From the NCBI GenBank assembly GCA_024167805.1, contig CP099988.1:62001-126000 (forward strand): a stretch of 64,000 bases of DNA, written 5' to 3'. The position numbers were made by a program, and so were the translations under genes. Source of the DNA: Methanobacterium sp. ERen5. Its GTDB lineage: Archaea; Methanobacteriota; Methanobacteria; Methanobacteriales; Methanobacteriaceae. Shown piece after piece: positions 18,584 through 29,731 of the stretch; the first letter of the stretch is position 1, and every line of letters starts with the position of its first letter. Under the pieces are notes generated by a model. It did no database searches. It had not been told where the DNA came from and was given only the letters and a program-made list of their open reading frames with translations.

Positions 18584-19602
18584 ATGAAGTTGTGTATACT
18601 TGGTTTTGGAGCAGTGGGGATGGGAGTTGTAAAAGTACTCTCAATGAAGAATGATATGTTAATGGATAAATATGGTCTTGATATAAGTGTTGTTGCTGTA
18701 ACAGACAGTTCAGGAGCAGCAGTAAACCCTGAAGGTTTAGACCTACAGCTCTTAATAGAAACCAAAGAAAACACCAATAAAATTTCAGACTATCCTGAAC
18801 ATGGAGTTCCAGGTTTAGACAGTGCAGAAGTTGTTGAAACTGTTGAATTTGATTGTTTAGTTGAAGTCACACCTACTAACATTGACCATGGAGAGCCAGC
18901 AAACACCCACATGATGGAAACTCTGAAAAAGGAAGGGATGTTGTAACTTCCAACAAAGGGCCACTGTCCTTGTACTTCAGTGAACTGGTTGAAACAGCCA
19001 ATTCAAATAATGCTGAGTTTAAATATGAGGCATCTGTAGGTGGTGCTATGCCCATTATAAATTTTGCACATAACAACCTAGCAGGAAACAATATAAGTTC
19101 CGTACTAGGAATACTAAATGGAACTACCAATTACATACTCTCAAGAATGGCTAATGAAGGTTCTTCCTATGAACAAACCCTTAAAGAAGCTCAAGAGTTA
19201 GGTATTGCTGAAACTGATCCAACCCAGGATGTTGAGGGAATTGATGCAGCTGCTAAAATAGTTATCCTTGCAAATTCAGTTTTAAACCGGAATGTAACCA
19301 TTAAAGATGTTCATATGGAGGGTATAACTAATATAACCCCTGAATCTATCGAACTCGCAAAAAAAGAGGGATTTTTAATCAAACTTATAGGGGAAGCCTC
19401 AAACAACAACTTAGAAGTTGCTCCAAGGCTTGTGAAGGAAGGTTCACCATTTGCTGTTGATGGTACACTAAACGTTGCCACGGTCATGACCGACCTTGCA
19501 GATGATGTGACAGTTGTGGGTAAAGGTGCTGGCTCCATTGAAACTGCTTCAGCCATACTTAGCGATATAATCTGTGTAGGGAAAACAAGAAATCCAGATT
19601 AA
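18584..19602 (+). CDS. hom: Homoserine dehydrogenase (frameshifted in this sequence)
   Basis: Reduces aspartate semialdehyde to homoserine in threonine and methionine synthesis. The NAD(P) Rossmann start is [19 protein letters not shown] after GGAGG. The catalytic part shows [12 protein letters not shown] and [14 protein letters not shown]. The frame breaks in the 5-base A run 18926-18930; one more A gives [14 protein letters not shown] and a protein of about 339 residues, the normal short form without an ACT domain. The separate ACT gene upstream may replace that missing regulatory domain. Confidence 0.92.
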
Positions 19603-19797
19603 AACAGCTACAACCATATTTTTTTTAGTTAAAAAATTTTTGTAACACCGTAACCCATGAATACTTTATAAAGTAGAAGTATTATAATACAAAATTTGTT
19701 TAATAAAATGTATACGTTTCAATCCCAAATTGTCTCAAGGAAATTTCTTGTTGTATGGTTTTTTAGGATCTTTTGATAAAAGAAGGAAGGAAAAATT

Positions 19798-21002
19798 ATG
19801 AAATACATAGTTGTTATAGGGGATGGAATGGCAGATTACCCCATGAAAGAATTAGGGGAAAAACACCCCTTCAAGAAGCTAACATACCAAATATGGATAA
19901 AATAGCCTTAAATGGAGTTAGTGGATTATTAAAAACTGTTCCAGATAATATGACTCCTGGTTCAGATGTTGCAAACCTATCAATATTCGGTTACAACCCT
20001 GAAAAATACTACACAGGCCGTGGTCCAATAGAAGCAGCAAGCATAGGTGCCAAAATGGATGAACATGATGTGGCATTCAGATGCAATTTGATAACTGCAA
20101 AATCAAATGTACTTTCTGATTTCAATGCTGATCATATTAGCACGGTAGAAGCTTCTGAAATAATAGAAACCCTCAACACCAAATTTCATGAAGTTGGAAA
20201 ATTTTACTTAGGAACCAGCTACAGACATCTGTTTGTAACAAAAAAGCCCAACTCTGCTAATTTAATATCAACACCACCCCACGATGTTGTTAACGAACCA
20301 TTAAACAACAATGTATTAAAACCTTCAACCGATGCATCTGCCATCGAACTAAACAATGTGATGGAAGAGTCTAAAAAGATTTTAGAAAATCACCCTGTGA
20401 ATCAAAAAAGGATGGAAGAAGGGAAAAACCCTGCAAATATGATATGGTTGTGGGGACAAGGTGTTAAACCAATACTTCCAAATTTTAAAGACAAGTACGG
20501 AGTTAAGGCTGCAACCATCACAGGAGTTGATCTCATAAAGGGATTGGGAATTTACATGGGATTAACCAACATAGAAGTTCCAGGTGCAACAGGTTACTTC
20601 GACACAGATTATTGTGCAAAGGCTAAAAATGCTGTTGATGCCCTTGATGATCATGACCTGGTTTTTGTTCATGTAGAAGCACCTGATGAAGCAGGCCATG
20701 CAGGAGATCTTGAAGAAAAATTAAAGGCAATTGAAAGGATCGATGATAGGATCATTGGAAAACTTCTTGATGAACTTCCAAGTTTTAAGGAATATTCCAT
20801 GGCTGTTTTACCTGACCATCCAACACCCATATCCATCAGAACACATACAATGGACCCTGTACCATTCTCCATGTTTTCAACCAACGGAGAATCAGATACA
20901 GTAAATCATTACGACGAAGAATCGGTTAAAAATGGAGCTATGGGAATTTCATGGGGTTATAAATTCATTGAAAAGTTTTTAAACGGCTCAAAACCTGATT
21001 AA
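19798..21002 (+). CDS. apgM: Archaeal cofactor-independent phosphoglycerate mutase (frameshifted in this sequence)
   Basis: Interconverts 3- and 2-phosphoglycerate using two metal ions (alkaline phosphatase superfamily). The ATG at 19798 starts [15 protein letters not shown], with the metal-binding [19 protein letters not shown] contains the phosphoserine site, and [13 protein letters not shown] and LPDHPTP carry further metal ligands. The frame breaks in the 5-base A run 19859-19863; one more A gives [15 protein letters not shown] and about 401 residues. A start at 19773 in the other frame is an artefact of this break. Confidence 0.92.
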
Positions 21003-21308
21003 CATTCTTTTTTTGTCAATATTATTTTTTGCATTCAATATATTTTTTTTAAATCTGCACCCATTTAATTTTCTGTAGAAATTGAATTTAATAAGTTAAT
21101 ATCAACATACAATTAGTTATTATTATTTGTTCGGTTAATAACGTGGCCTATGTAATTTTGTTCGATTTTAACATAAAATATCCAAATATATTTAATTCAA
21201 AACAGCTAATATTATAAACAATGATTGATTTATAACTTAACTTCTTATACAATAAATTACAAGAATTATCAAAACTTTAAATCGCCATATATCTAAGGAG
21301 GTATCTAG
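21003..21308. other. Intergenic region before murT
   Basis: About 300 AT-rich bases with TATA-like stretches. AAGGAGGT at 21295-21302 is a near-perfect ribosome-binding site for the murT gene that follows. Nothing else is seen. Confidence 0.5.
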
Positions 21309-22700
21309 ATTTTTGATATTCATCCATCAATAATAGCCGGAAGATTAACTATATACGGATTGAAATTATTCGGTATGAAGGGAACAGCATTACCTGGTAA
21401 AGTTGCCATGAAGCTCGATCCTGATCTCCTTAAATTAATTGATTCACGTTGTAAAAAGAAATTGATTATAACAGGTACCAACGGTAAAACAACAACTAAC
21501 AATCTTATAAATCATGTACTTGGAGAAAATTTTCCTAATTCATTATCTAATTTAATGGGTGCAAATATGCCCCAAGGAATTGCAAGTGCCTTCTTAAACA
21601 ATTTAAAGGAAGAATATGATTGGGGCATTTTTGAAGTGGATGAGGGTTCGTTTGAAGATATTGTGAAACATATCAAACCTGACTACGTACTCATCACCAA
21701 TTTTTTCAGGGATCAACTGGATAGATTTGGTGAAATTGAAAACACGGCCAAAATGGTTTATGATGCTATTAAACCCCTTGATACAACTTTAATATTGAAT
21801 GCAGACGATCCATTGGTTGTGAAATTTAAGGATCTAAATAAACCATCCATCTACTACGGAGTTCAGAAAACCCATTTCAGCTCAATGAATCAAAGTGTTG
21901 TGGAATCTAGATTCTGTCCAGAATGTAATGAAAGTTTGGAGTATGAATATTACAACTATGGTCAGCTTGGAAAGTATCATTGTGATAACTGTGGATTTAA
22001 AAATCCTGATTACCAGTACAAAATATCATCCATAGAATACATTAACAACAGTTACGAGTTTGAAATTGAAACCTCCCAAGGGGATAGTAGCACCATAAAT
22101 TTTGGCTACGACGGAATTTATAACGCCTACAACTGTTGTGCTGCTGTGGCCTTTGCAAGGGAAACTGGACTTGAAATGGATATCATCAAATCCAGAATTG
22201 GAAATTTCGATTACAAACTGGGAAGGATGGAAAATTTTTCACATAATTCTAAAATCATCAAGATCGTGCTGGTTAAAAATCCTATTGGTTTAACAGAGGT
22301 TTTAAACAGCATTGCCAACGATGAGAGAAGGAAATCTTTGCTCTTCATACTTAACGACAACCCAGCTGATGGTACAGATGTGTCATGGATCTGGGATGCC
22401 GATGTTGAAACTGTGAAAAATATAAAAAATCTCGAAAACATATTTTTTTCAGGCATAAGGGCAGATGATATGGCATTAAGATTAAAATACTCGGGATTAA
22501 CTGTTAAACCAGGATTTATCAACAGTAACATTGAAGATTCAATAAATAAAGCCATGAAGAGTACAGTTGAAATAGTATACATTTTACCTACATACACTGC
22601 AGTTTACAACACCCGCGAAATTGTTATAAATCTTATTAACAGTAACAATCCTAAAATTCAAAGATTCAGAGAAGTTTTAAGATCCAAACTTGGAGCCTAG
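21309..22700 (+). CDS. murT: MurT-type Mur ligase for cell-wall precursor amidation (ATT start proposed)
   Basis: A Mur-ligase-fold ATPase, partner of the GatD-type amidotransferase downstream; in bacteria MurT/GatD amidates lipid II glutamate, and in Methanobacteriales the pair is thought to serve pseudomurein. Visible are the P-loop ITGTNGKTTTNN, the ADDPL motif, and a CPEC...CDNC zinc ribbon as in bacterial MurT. The best start is the ATT at 21309, six bases after GGAGGT. It gives 463 residues beginning MFDIHPSIIAGRLTIYGLK and includes the usual N-terminal helix. The first TTG (21360) has no ribosome-binding site and truncates it. Confidence 0.83.
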   Translation: MFDIHPSIIAGRLTIYGLKLFGMKGTALPGKVAMKLDPDLLKLIDSRCKKKLIITGTNGKTTTNNLINHVLGENFPNSLSNLMGANMPQGIASAFLNNLKEEYDWGIFEVDEGSFEDIVKHIKPDYVLITNFFRDQLDRFGEIENTAKMVYDAIKPLDTTLILNADDPLVVKFKDLNKPSIYYGVQKTHFSSMNQSVVESRFCPECNESLEYEYYNYGQLGKYHCDNCGFKNPDYQYKISSIEYINNSYEFEIETSQGDSSTINFGYDGIYNAYNCCAAVAFARETGLEMDIIKSRIGNFDYKLGRMENFSHNSKIIKIVLVKNPIGLTEVLNSIANDERRKSLLFILNDNPADGTDVSWIWDADVETVKNIKNLENIFFSGIRADDMALRLKYSGLTVKPGFINSNIEDSINKAMKSTVEIVYILPTYTAVYNTREIVINLINSNNPKIQRFREVLRSKLGA

Positions 22701-22713
22701 GACGTGATCAATT

Positions 22714-23435
22714 ATGGAACTAACTATTTGTCATATGTACCCAGATCTTTTGAACTTGTATGGAGATATTGGAAACATTATAAATCTCAAAAAACGCTGC
22801 GAATGGCGAGGTATTAAAGTTAACATCGTAAATTTCACAGTTGACTCCGATGTTGATCTGGGTGAAACAGATGTTTTCTTCATGGGGGAGGATCTGACAG
22901 GGGTCAATCCATTGTTTATTCAGATTTAACACAGTATCAAAAAGTACTCACAAATGCCATTGAAGATAAAGCAGTGTTTCTGGCTATTTGTGGAGGTTAC
23001 CAGCTTTTAGGTGAGAGTTATATTGATGCCGTTGGAAATAGAATCCCAGGACTGGGTGTTTTAGATTACACAACTGAGAGTGAAAAGGGCAGGTTGATTG
23101 GTAACGTTGTATTGAAAAATCATTTGGGGCTTAAACCTGAAACATTGGTGGGCTTTGAAAATCATGGCGGAAGAACTTACCATGATTATGATACACTTGG
23201 AACCATAATAACTGGAAATGGTAACAATGGAAAGGACAATTTGGAAGGGATGGTTTACAAAAACTGCATTGGAACCTATTTACATGGTCCAGTACTCCCA
23301 AAAAATCCTCATTTAACTGATCATATCATATTAACAGCACTCAAACAGAAGTATGATATTAACAAACTGGAACAAATAGATGATAAACTCGAGTACAAAG
23401 CCCATAACAATGTACTGGACCGTTATGGTATGTGA
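22714..23435 (+). CDS. gatD: GatD-type glutamine amidotransferase (frameshifted in this sequence)
   Basis: A class I (CobQ-like) glutamine amidotransferase, about 240 residues, supplying ammonia to MurT. ICHMYPDLLNLYGDIGN is the typical start, AICGGYQLLG holds the nucleophile Cys, and TYLHGPVLP holds the catalytic His. The frame breaks in the 5-base G run 22884-22888; one more G gives FFMGGGSDRGQSIVYSDL and joins the halves. GTGATC precedes the ATG, 13 bases after the murT stop, so the two form an operon. Confidence 0.87.
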
Positions 23436-23875
23436 TTAAAAATTTATAAACAATAAATGAACACTGCATCCATAGGAATTTGAATTAAATTTACCATTCT
23501 CATATTTCGTAGTAATCATGGTCGTTGAGGCTTTAAAGATGTATAAATTTAGTTTTTTACAGGGATTTCTATAAAAAAGATTTTCTGGGCTTGGTTCAGG
23601 GGAAAATCGAAAAAAATCTTTGTATCCATATTTGAGTTTCATTTTACATTTATTCATGAGATTAAAACAGATAAATATAACCTCAGCCAAATTATTTATT
23701 AATAGTTGTATTGAATAAATTATTTTTAAATTAGAAAAAATAATTATTAATGAATTTTTATAAAGTTAGTGTGGTGCTAAATTTTTTGTAAGTGCCCAAG
23801 TGATAATAATTTTAGGCTTATAATAAATTAGGCTTTACTAATAATGAATATCAATTGTAAAAGTAATTTAAGGAG
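23436..23875. other. Intergenic region between gatD and pyrG
   Basis: About 440 AT-rich bases. A reading frame on the minus strand (23436-23690) has no ribosome-binding site and no recognisable features, so I do not call it. TATA-like stretches near 23755-23835 probably serve pyrG. Confidence 0.45.
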
Positions 23876-25489
23876 ATGGTAGATCTGTCAAAGTATATTG
23901 TGGTTACAGGAGGAGTAGTTAGTTCTATTGGAAAGGGAATAACATCCGCTTCTATAGGAAGGATACTGAGATCGTATGGAGTCGATGTCACGGCAATAAA
24001 AATCGATCCCTACCTCAACTGGGATTCAGGTACGCTGAACCCTTATCAACATGGTGAAGTGTTTGTTACAGAGGATGGTATGGAAACCGACCTTGATCTG
24101 GGTCATTATGAACGTTTCCTGGATGTTAACCTTTCAGGAGAATGTAACATAACCACAGGTAAGGTATATTCCGCAGTTATTAACAAGGAACGAAAGGGAG
24201 ATTACCTTGGTGCTTGTGTGCAGATAATTCCACATATTACTGATGAAATAAAAGCCATGGTAAGAAAAATTGCCGATAAAACCCAGGCAGAAGTGGTTAT
24301 GGTAGAAGTTGGAGGTACTGTTGGAGATATTGAAAGTCAACCATTTCTTGAAGCATTGAGACAGCTGCGTAATGAAGAGGGTCATGACAACGTGATGTTT
24401 GTACATGTAACCTACGTACCGTACCTAAGGGCTGCTGGTGAATTTAAAACCAAACCTACCCAGCACAGTACCAAGGAGCTTAGGAGTACTGGAATCACAC
24501 CGGACATGATCATCTGCAGATCAGAACTACCAATAGACACCCACCTGAAAGAAAAAATAGCTCACTTCTGTGATGTGGATAAAAATGCTGTTATTAACGC
24601 TCCAGATGTTCGATCCATCTATGAAATTCCCCTAATATTAAACAGTGCAAATGTTGGGGACTACGTTGTTGACAGGATGAAGATCGAAACCAGAAAACCT
24701 GATCTGTACGATTGGAGTAGGATTGTAGAGTCTTTGAAGCTTGATGAGAAACGTGTGAGTGTTGGAATCATAGGTAAGTATGTGGAACTGGAAGATGCTT
24801 ACATTAGTATCAGAGAATCATTGAAACATGCCGCAGCTGAGGTTGGTGTTAAGGTAGATATTGAATATTTAAGAGCGGAAGATAGTGTAAATACATCCAA
24901 ACTTGAACAATTTGATTCACTTCTCATTCCCGGTGGTTTTGGTGAGAGGGGAATATCAGGAAAGCTTGATGCCGTCAGGTACTCCATCGAAAAACAGGTT
25001 CCACTCTTTGGAATATGTTTAGGTATGCAGTGCATGGTCATTGAATATGCTAGAATGAATGGTATTGAAGGTGCAAACAGCACAGAGTTTGATGAAAATG
25101 CCAAACATCCAGTTATTGACATAATGCTGGAACAGAAGAAGATTAAAAACATGGGTGGAACAATGAGACTCGGATCCTATCCATGCAAACTCGAAACTGG
25201 AACATTAGCCCATGCATCTTACAAGGAAGATATGGTGAGTGAACGTCACAGGCACAGGTTCGAATTTAACAATAATTATCGTGAAATTTTAGTTGAGAAG
25301 GGTCTGACAATTTCAGGTGCTTCCCCTGATAATTTCCTGGTGGAAATTGTTGAACTGAAGAATCATCCATGGTTTTTAGGCTGTCAGTTCCATCCAGAAT
25401 TTAAATCCAGGCCAAACAAAGCTCATCCAATATTTAGATCATTTATTGAAGCAGCAGTGGAGAATAAAAAGAGTAAATCTTCAACTTGA
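23876..25489 (+). CDS. pyrG: CTP synthase
   Basis: Makes CTP from UTP, ATP and glutamine. The N-terminal synthase domain starts KYIVVTGGVVSSIGKGITSAS. The C-terminal glutamine amidotransferase has the Cys in FGICLGMQCM and the His/Glu pair in QFHPEFKSRP. It is up to 537 residues, the normal length. The ATG at 23876 touches the GGAG ribosome-binding site with no spacer. A CTG at 23885 (LSKYIVV), nine bases after GGAG, is better placed and may be the real start. Confidence 0.96.
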   Translation: MVDLSKYIVVTGGVVSSIGKGITSASIGRILRSYGVDVTAIKIDPYLNWDSGTLNPYQHGEVFVTEDGMETDLDLGHYERFLDVNLSGECNITTGKVYSAVINKERKGDYLGACVQIIPHITDEIKAMVRKIADKTQAEVVMVEVGGTVGDIESQPFLEALRQLRNEEGHDNVMFVHVTYVPYLRAAGEFKTKPTQHSTKELRSTGITPDMIICRSELPIDTHLKEKIAHFCDVDKNAVINAPDVRSIYEIPLILNSANVGDYVVDRMKIETRKPDLYDWSRIVESLKLDEKRVSVGIIGKYVELEDAYISIRESLKHAAAEVGVKVDIEYLRAEDSVNTSKLEQFDSLLIPGGFGERGISGKLDAVRYSIEKQVPLFGICLGMQCMVIEYARMNGIEGANSTEFDENAKHPVIDIMLEQKKIKNMGGTMRLGSYPCKLETGTLAHASYKEDMVSERHRHRFEFNNNYREILVEKGLTISGASPDNFLVEIVELKNHPWFLGCQFHPEFKSRPNKAHPIFRSFIEAAVENKKSKSST

Positions 25490-25833
25490 AAAATTCCCAT
25501 TCTTATTTAATCAAAATATTTCTTTTTTTGAAATTCAGAATGGAAAACATGCTACCTACCTCAATTAGGTGAATTTACATCCACCAATATTTTTTTTAAG
25601 AATCCCTTGTTTATAACTAGTTTTAATTATTATCACGGAAATCTTTCCATTAAAGTCTGTGTTTTTTACGATATTAAGTTCATTAAACGTTGTTGGTTTG
25701 AGATTTGACTTGTAATCTGGAATTTGAAATAGTATGCATGAGTTATGTTTAAATGTGTAGGTCATAAATAAATTTATGTTGAAGATACTTAAAAAAAAAC
25801 AGTAGCATGAACATTTTACATAAATCCTAGAGA
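25490..25833. other. Intergenic region, no supported gene
   Basis: About 340 bases. A 66-residue minus-strand frame (25565-25765) lacks a ribosome-binding site and any recognisable motif and is not called. No repeat or RNA gene is seen. Confidence 0.4.
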
Positions 25834-27017
25834 ATGATAATTATGTTTGTAAATATACCTCTCATAACAATAATTATTGCAGTTGTCGCATGCATATATG
25901 CAAGTTACTCAGACCTTAAATTTGGACTAATAAAAAACAAGTTAACTTTTCCCCTTATAGCAATAGGAATTATTTTAAACGGAATCTACGTTTTAATCAC
26001 CAATGACATTTTTCTATTTTTAGAGGGATGTTTTGTGACTGGTTTGGTTTTTGTGATTGGTTACGTGTTCTGGAAGATGGGTGCATGGGCAGGTGGAGAT
26101 GTTAAACTTTTCACAGCTGTTGCAGCATTAATTCCCTTTTATGCAACAACATACTACCCTACAATTGTAACTTACCAAATATTGGGTTGGCAATTTCCTC
26201 TTCTTTCCCTATATCAATTCCCATTTACTGTTATAATCAACAGCATACTTTCAATGCTACCTTTCTTATTGGTATTTGTTTTCTACATTGCATTAAAAAA
26301 CAAACCCTACTTAATTACTGAACTTTTCTCACCACTTAAAAATTATGAGAAAAATCTGGTTTTAACACTGGTAATTTCTTCTTCTGTAACAATTGCCTAT
26401 TATATTTCCTTGGAATTGAAGTTTCAAATAATCATATTAACACTGATACTTATTTACTTGTTATCAGCCGTTATTTCGAAAATTCCAAACAAGATCAAGG
26501 CAGTTATTGTATCTATTGTCACGGTGTTTGCACTCATAAACAACTGGCAAATTACCCTCACAGGCATAGTATTCATATTCATCTCAATAAATGTCATTGA
26601 AATAATTAAAAAGCTCTTAACCAGTGTGAGTAAACAGGCCCTCCAGGAAGATTATAAAATAGATGAGCTTAAAGAGGGAATGATTCCAGCTTACAACATC
26701 TACGAAAATGATGATGAAGCTTATGAAGATAAAAGCACCTTCTTTGGAAGGTTAAAACTGGGAATTTCCAGTGGAGATGTTTCCAAGTTAAATGCGTCCC
26801 AGGATAAATTAATTATCAGCACCATGGCAGCAGGACTCAACACTGAGAACATAGAATATTTGAAGGAACTTCGAGATAAAAAAAGATTAAAGACAACTTA
26901 AAAGTAAAACGAGGCGTGCCATTTGCCCCTTCAATTTTAATAGGCCTTCTAATATCACTATTTATAGGTGATATCGCATTTATTGTCGAGAAAATCTTGT
27001 TAGCCATTGTCTACTAA
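25834..27017 (+). CDS. Type IV prepilin peptidase, A24 family (frameshifted in this sequence)
   Basis: An aspartyl membrane protease that cleaves class III signal peptides of archaeal pilins. The two catalytic Asp are in YASYSDLKFGLI (about residue 28) and in the GxGD-type AGGDVKLF (about 90). Many membrane segments follow, then a cytoplasmic stretch after residue 265. The frame breaks in the 7-base A run 26878-26884. One more A replaces the premature stop at 26901 by KKKIKDNLKVKRGVPFAP and a final membrane helix (ILIGLLISLFIGDI), ending at 27017 with about 394 residues, as in EppA-like enzymes. A pilin gene follows. Confidence 0.88.
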
Positions 27018-27414
27018 ACATGTATCACAAAAGAAATGGAGATCTTCGTATCTTCATAATATATTTTTTAGAGTTAGACTTGTTATAATATTTCAAAATA
27101 GGTCTTAACGATTCTTTAAAATCATGAATTAATTAAATCTTCAATTTAATGTTACTCTTAATGGGATACTGGCTTAAGTAAAAAAAGGGTCAATAATTTC
27201 TGGGATTCATGCACCCCTCCTATGAAACAGGTCGTTTATAAGTAAGGAAGAAACTCCCATTTCTTGTTCTGATTATTCCTATTTTTTAATGATCCCAATT
27301 CTGGCTTACACTTTTGGATCTAACCCCATTATTTGAGTTCTGATGCCATGTCCCAGAGTTACATCAGTGATAACTTTAAGTGTGAAAAAATATACAAATA
27401 TAGTCATGTTTAGT
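27018..27414. other. Intergenic region upstream of a pilin gene
   Basis: About 400 bases with little structure. No clear ribosome-binding site precedes the pilin start, which may be leaderless. No RNA gene or repeat is seen. Confidence 0.4.
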
Positions 27415-27846
27415 ATGGATGAAACTGGGCAGGCATCTGTCGAATACGTGCTATTATCATTGGTATTTCTTATAATCTTGGGTTCAGTAACTATACCTCT
27501 GATTAGTAAATCTATTGAAAGTAGTATAGATGTTTCAGATACTTCTAATGTAAATTCTGCTGTAAACAGTATCGCCAATGCTGTGGGAGTTGTTTATGCT
27601 AATGGTCCCGGTGCAAAGCGAACAATAAACGTTTACTTCCCAGTTGCAGGTACTTTAAGTAACAGTAACAATGCCATTGGCATGCCTGTAACCCTTAAGA
27701 ATGGAACTTCGAAAAATGTAAACGCAGCTGTACCATATAAAGTTACATTTACGCCAAGTGCTGTTGCTCAAAAGACAAATTACAATGCCACCGTTGAATG
27801 GAAAGTTAGCGATGACCACATAACGGTAACTTTAACAAAAACCTAA
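27415..27846 (+). CDS. Archaeal type IV pilin with class III signal peptide
   Basis: A small secreted pilin of about 143 residues. The N-terminus MDETGQASVEYVLLSLVFL has the charged leader, the cleavage site after Gly and the QxSxEY motif of class III signal peptides, followed by the hydrophobic assembly helix. The rest is Asn/Thr/Ser-rich. Starts at 27406 (MFSMDE) and 27343 are also open, but the short leader fits the family best. It is the likely substrate of the prepilin peptidase encoded just upstream. Confidence 0.85.
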   Translation: MDETGQASVEYVLLSLVFLIILGSVTIPLISKSIESSIDVSDTSNVNSAVNSIANAVGVVYANGPGAKRTINVYFPVAGTLSNSNNAIGMPVTLKNGTSKNVNAAVPYKVTFTPSAVAQKTNYNATVEWKVSDDHITVTLTKT

Positions 27847-27912
27847 ACCTGAACTTGTAAACCAACATTCAGGCATTAATTATATTAGTAAGGTCGTAAC
27901 ATAGGGGATTCA

Positions 27913-28787
27913 ATGAACATCTTTAGTGCAATAGGTCATTATGTTATTAAATTATTTTCAATCATTGGAACGGTTATTATGGCTATTCCAAAAATTCCTA
28001 GATTAATCAGGAATTTTGATTCCAGCGAAATAAAACAACATCTTGACTCAGAAAATATCAAGGAAAATATATCTAAGATAAGAGAAGAAGCTGCCCTAGA
28101 TGAAAGAATCTCTAAAATTAGGGGTTCTGAAACTTCTAGGCACTATGATAGCAGTGATGATGATGATTCGGGATTCATCATGATCGGTGGTGGTTTTTCA
28201 GCTGAGGAGAAGGAAAGAACCGTACTGATACTCCAAATACTTTCTGCATTGTTTATTGTACTGTCTATACTGAGTATCTTCAACTTCATATCTGCCATTA
28301 TTTACATACCTATCGGTATTGTTATAGTGGGGTACATCATATATCTACTCTATAATAAGATTAAGCTCATGTACAAATCTGATTTTAATGCCTATCGAGA
28401 CTTTTTTTGATGTACATTGCTGTGGGTGTGATACTCTACGTTATCAACTTCAACACCAACCTGGTCATGTCATTTTCATTTGAACTTTTACCATCTTTAA
28501 CAGTATTAATATTTGCATTAGTGGCTGTAATTGCAGTGTTTTTAATATTCCGTGTAAGGTACTACAGGAATTTCACCTATGGAACTGTTTTAGATAGCGG
28601 TAAAAATACAGCTCATGTGAAAGTGGACTACGACATAAGATCAAATGTAAAGCCAGATATTTACATCGTTGAAAACCATGTGGGTGCTGTTGAAGGTGAA
28701 CAAGTTAAATTGCAACTTGAAGAAAAACTCATGAGTATGAGTGGTAACAAACCTGTTAACATCATTGAAACAGCTAACAAGATTTAA
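27913..28787 (+). CDS. DUF2101-like membrane protein (frameshifted in this sequence)
   Basis: Two open frames meet at the 7-base T run 28402-28408. One more T joins them as YRDFFLMYIAVGVILY, giving one protein of about 291 residues. The order is an amphipathic N-terminus, an acidic linker (SSDDDDSG, about residue 78), two membrane helices (about 100-140), a further pair after the junction (about 165-215), and a soluble C-terminal domain. Length and layout resemble DUF2101 membrane proteins of methanogens; function is unknown. It sits next to a pilin and a prepilin peptidase and may belong to the same surface system. Confidence 0.65.
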
Positions 28788-29052
28788 ACTATTCATACTA
28801 TATTGTAATTTTAAAGATTTGAAATTTAACTATTTATTAAACAATATTTCTGTAATAAATCAATCATATCCCCATAATGAAGAAATCTATAAAATATTCA
28901 TTTTTAGTTTAATTTCAAGGAATTTATTTTATTAAATTTACAAATAATAGAATTTAATATTATTATGATCAATCCTTTACAAAAATTTATATACTTTAAC
29001 TTTTCCATTATACATATATAACATTATTTAAGTTATCTTGGAGAATTAGAAA

Positions 29053-29511
29053 ATGTTAGTAAAAAAATGTATAATATTAATATTAATTGTTCTAACCTTT
29101 TTATCACCGGTTTTAGCAGTAAACATTGATTTAGAAATTACGAACCAAGATTATCAGACAATAAGAAGCAGTAAAAACATGTATGATAATGATTTAAACA
29201 ATGCCACCAAATATTCCTTAAAAAATAAGTATACTAAAAGTATTGATACTCTTCAAGCTACAACCCTGAAAACTATTGGTATGGATTGTAATTCTGTTCA
29301 CACATCCAAACTCAGTTTTAATGCAACCGATAATAATGATTTGAATATTCTATTACTAGCTAAACCCGCGTATGGAAAGGTTAAAATTAATTCTGATGGA
29401 ACGTTTACTTACATTCCTTACATGGATTACCGTGGAATTGACAGCTTCTGTTACGTTGCAACTACAAAAGAAGGGCCAAGGATCACTGAAATAAAATTCA
29501 ATATACAATGA
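29053..29511 (+). CDS. Secreted protein with cadherin/VCBS-like Ig domain
   Basis: A 152-residue protein with a clear signal peptide (LVKKCIILILIVLTFLSPVLA) and a C-terminal beta-sandwich repeat: GKVKINSDGTFTYIPYMDYR followed by GIDSFCYVATT, the pattern of Big_9/VCBS-type domains in adhesins. It is much shorter than usual adhesins, with one repeat only, so it could be a minor surface protein. Two cysteines (in MDCNS and SFCYV) could form a disulfide. It stands alone in its transcription unit. Confidence 0.7.
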   Translation: MLVKKCIILILIVLTFLSPVLAVNIDLEITNQDYQTIRSSKNMYDNDLNNATKYSLKNKYTKSIDTLQATTLKTIGMDCNSVHTSKLSFNATDNNDLNILLLAKPAYGKVKINSDGTFTYIPYMDYRGIDSFCYVATTKEGPRITEIKFNIQ

Positions 29512-29731
29512 TTAAAAAAAACTATTAAAATAAATTTATAGTTTACCCTGAGTATAATCATTGAAATTTTCTTTTTTAGAATAAACAGATTATAGAACAT
29601 ATTTTATCCAGTTTAAAGAACCTTTATTTTGATTGTGATTATAGGTTTTATTAACCTAACTAAATATCTAACTTTAATTATTTTGGGCATACTCATGAAT
29701 ATATACAATGAAATTCTAACAGATAAATTGT

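Noticed and set aside
16156..19602. asnB and hom as pseudogenes
   Set aside because: Each break is a single base in a short homopolymer and the rest of both genes is intact with all motifs; the same defect recurs in many genes of the window.
23436..23690. An 84-residue minus-strand reading frame
   Set aside because: No ribosome-binding site, no recognisable motif, and composition like the surrounding intergenic DNA.
25565..25765. A 66-residue minus-strand reading frame
   Set aside because: No ribosome-binding site and no protein-like features beyond being open.
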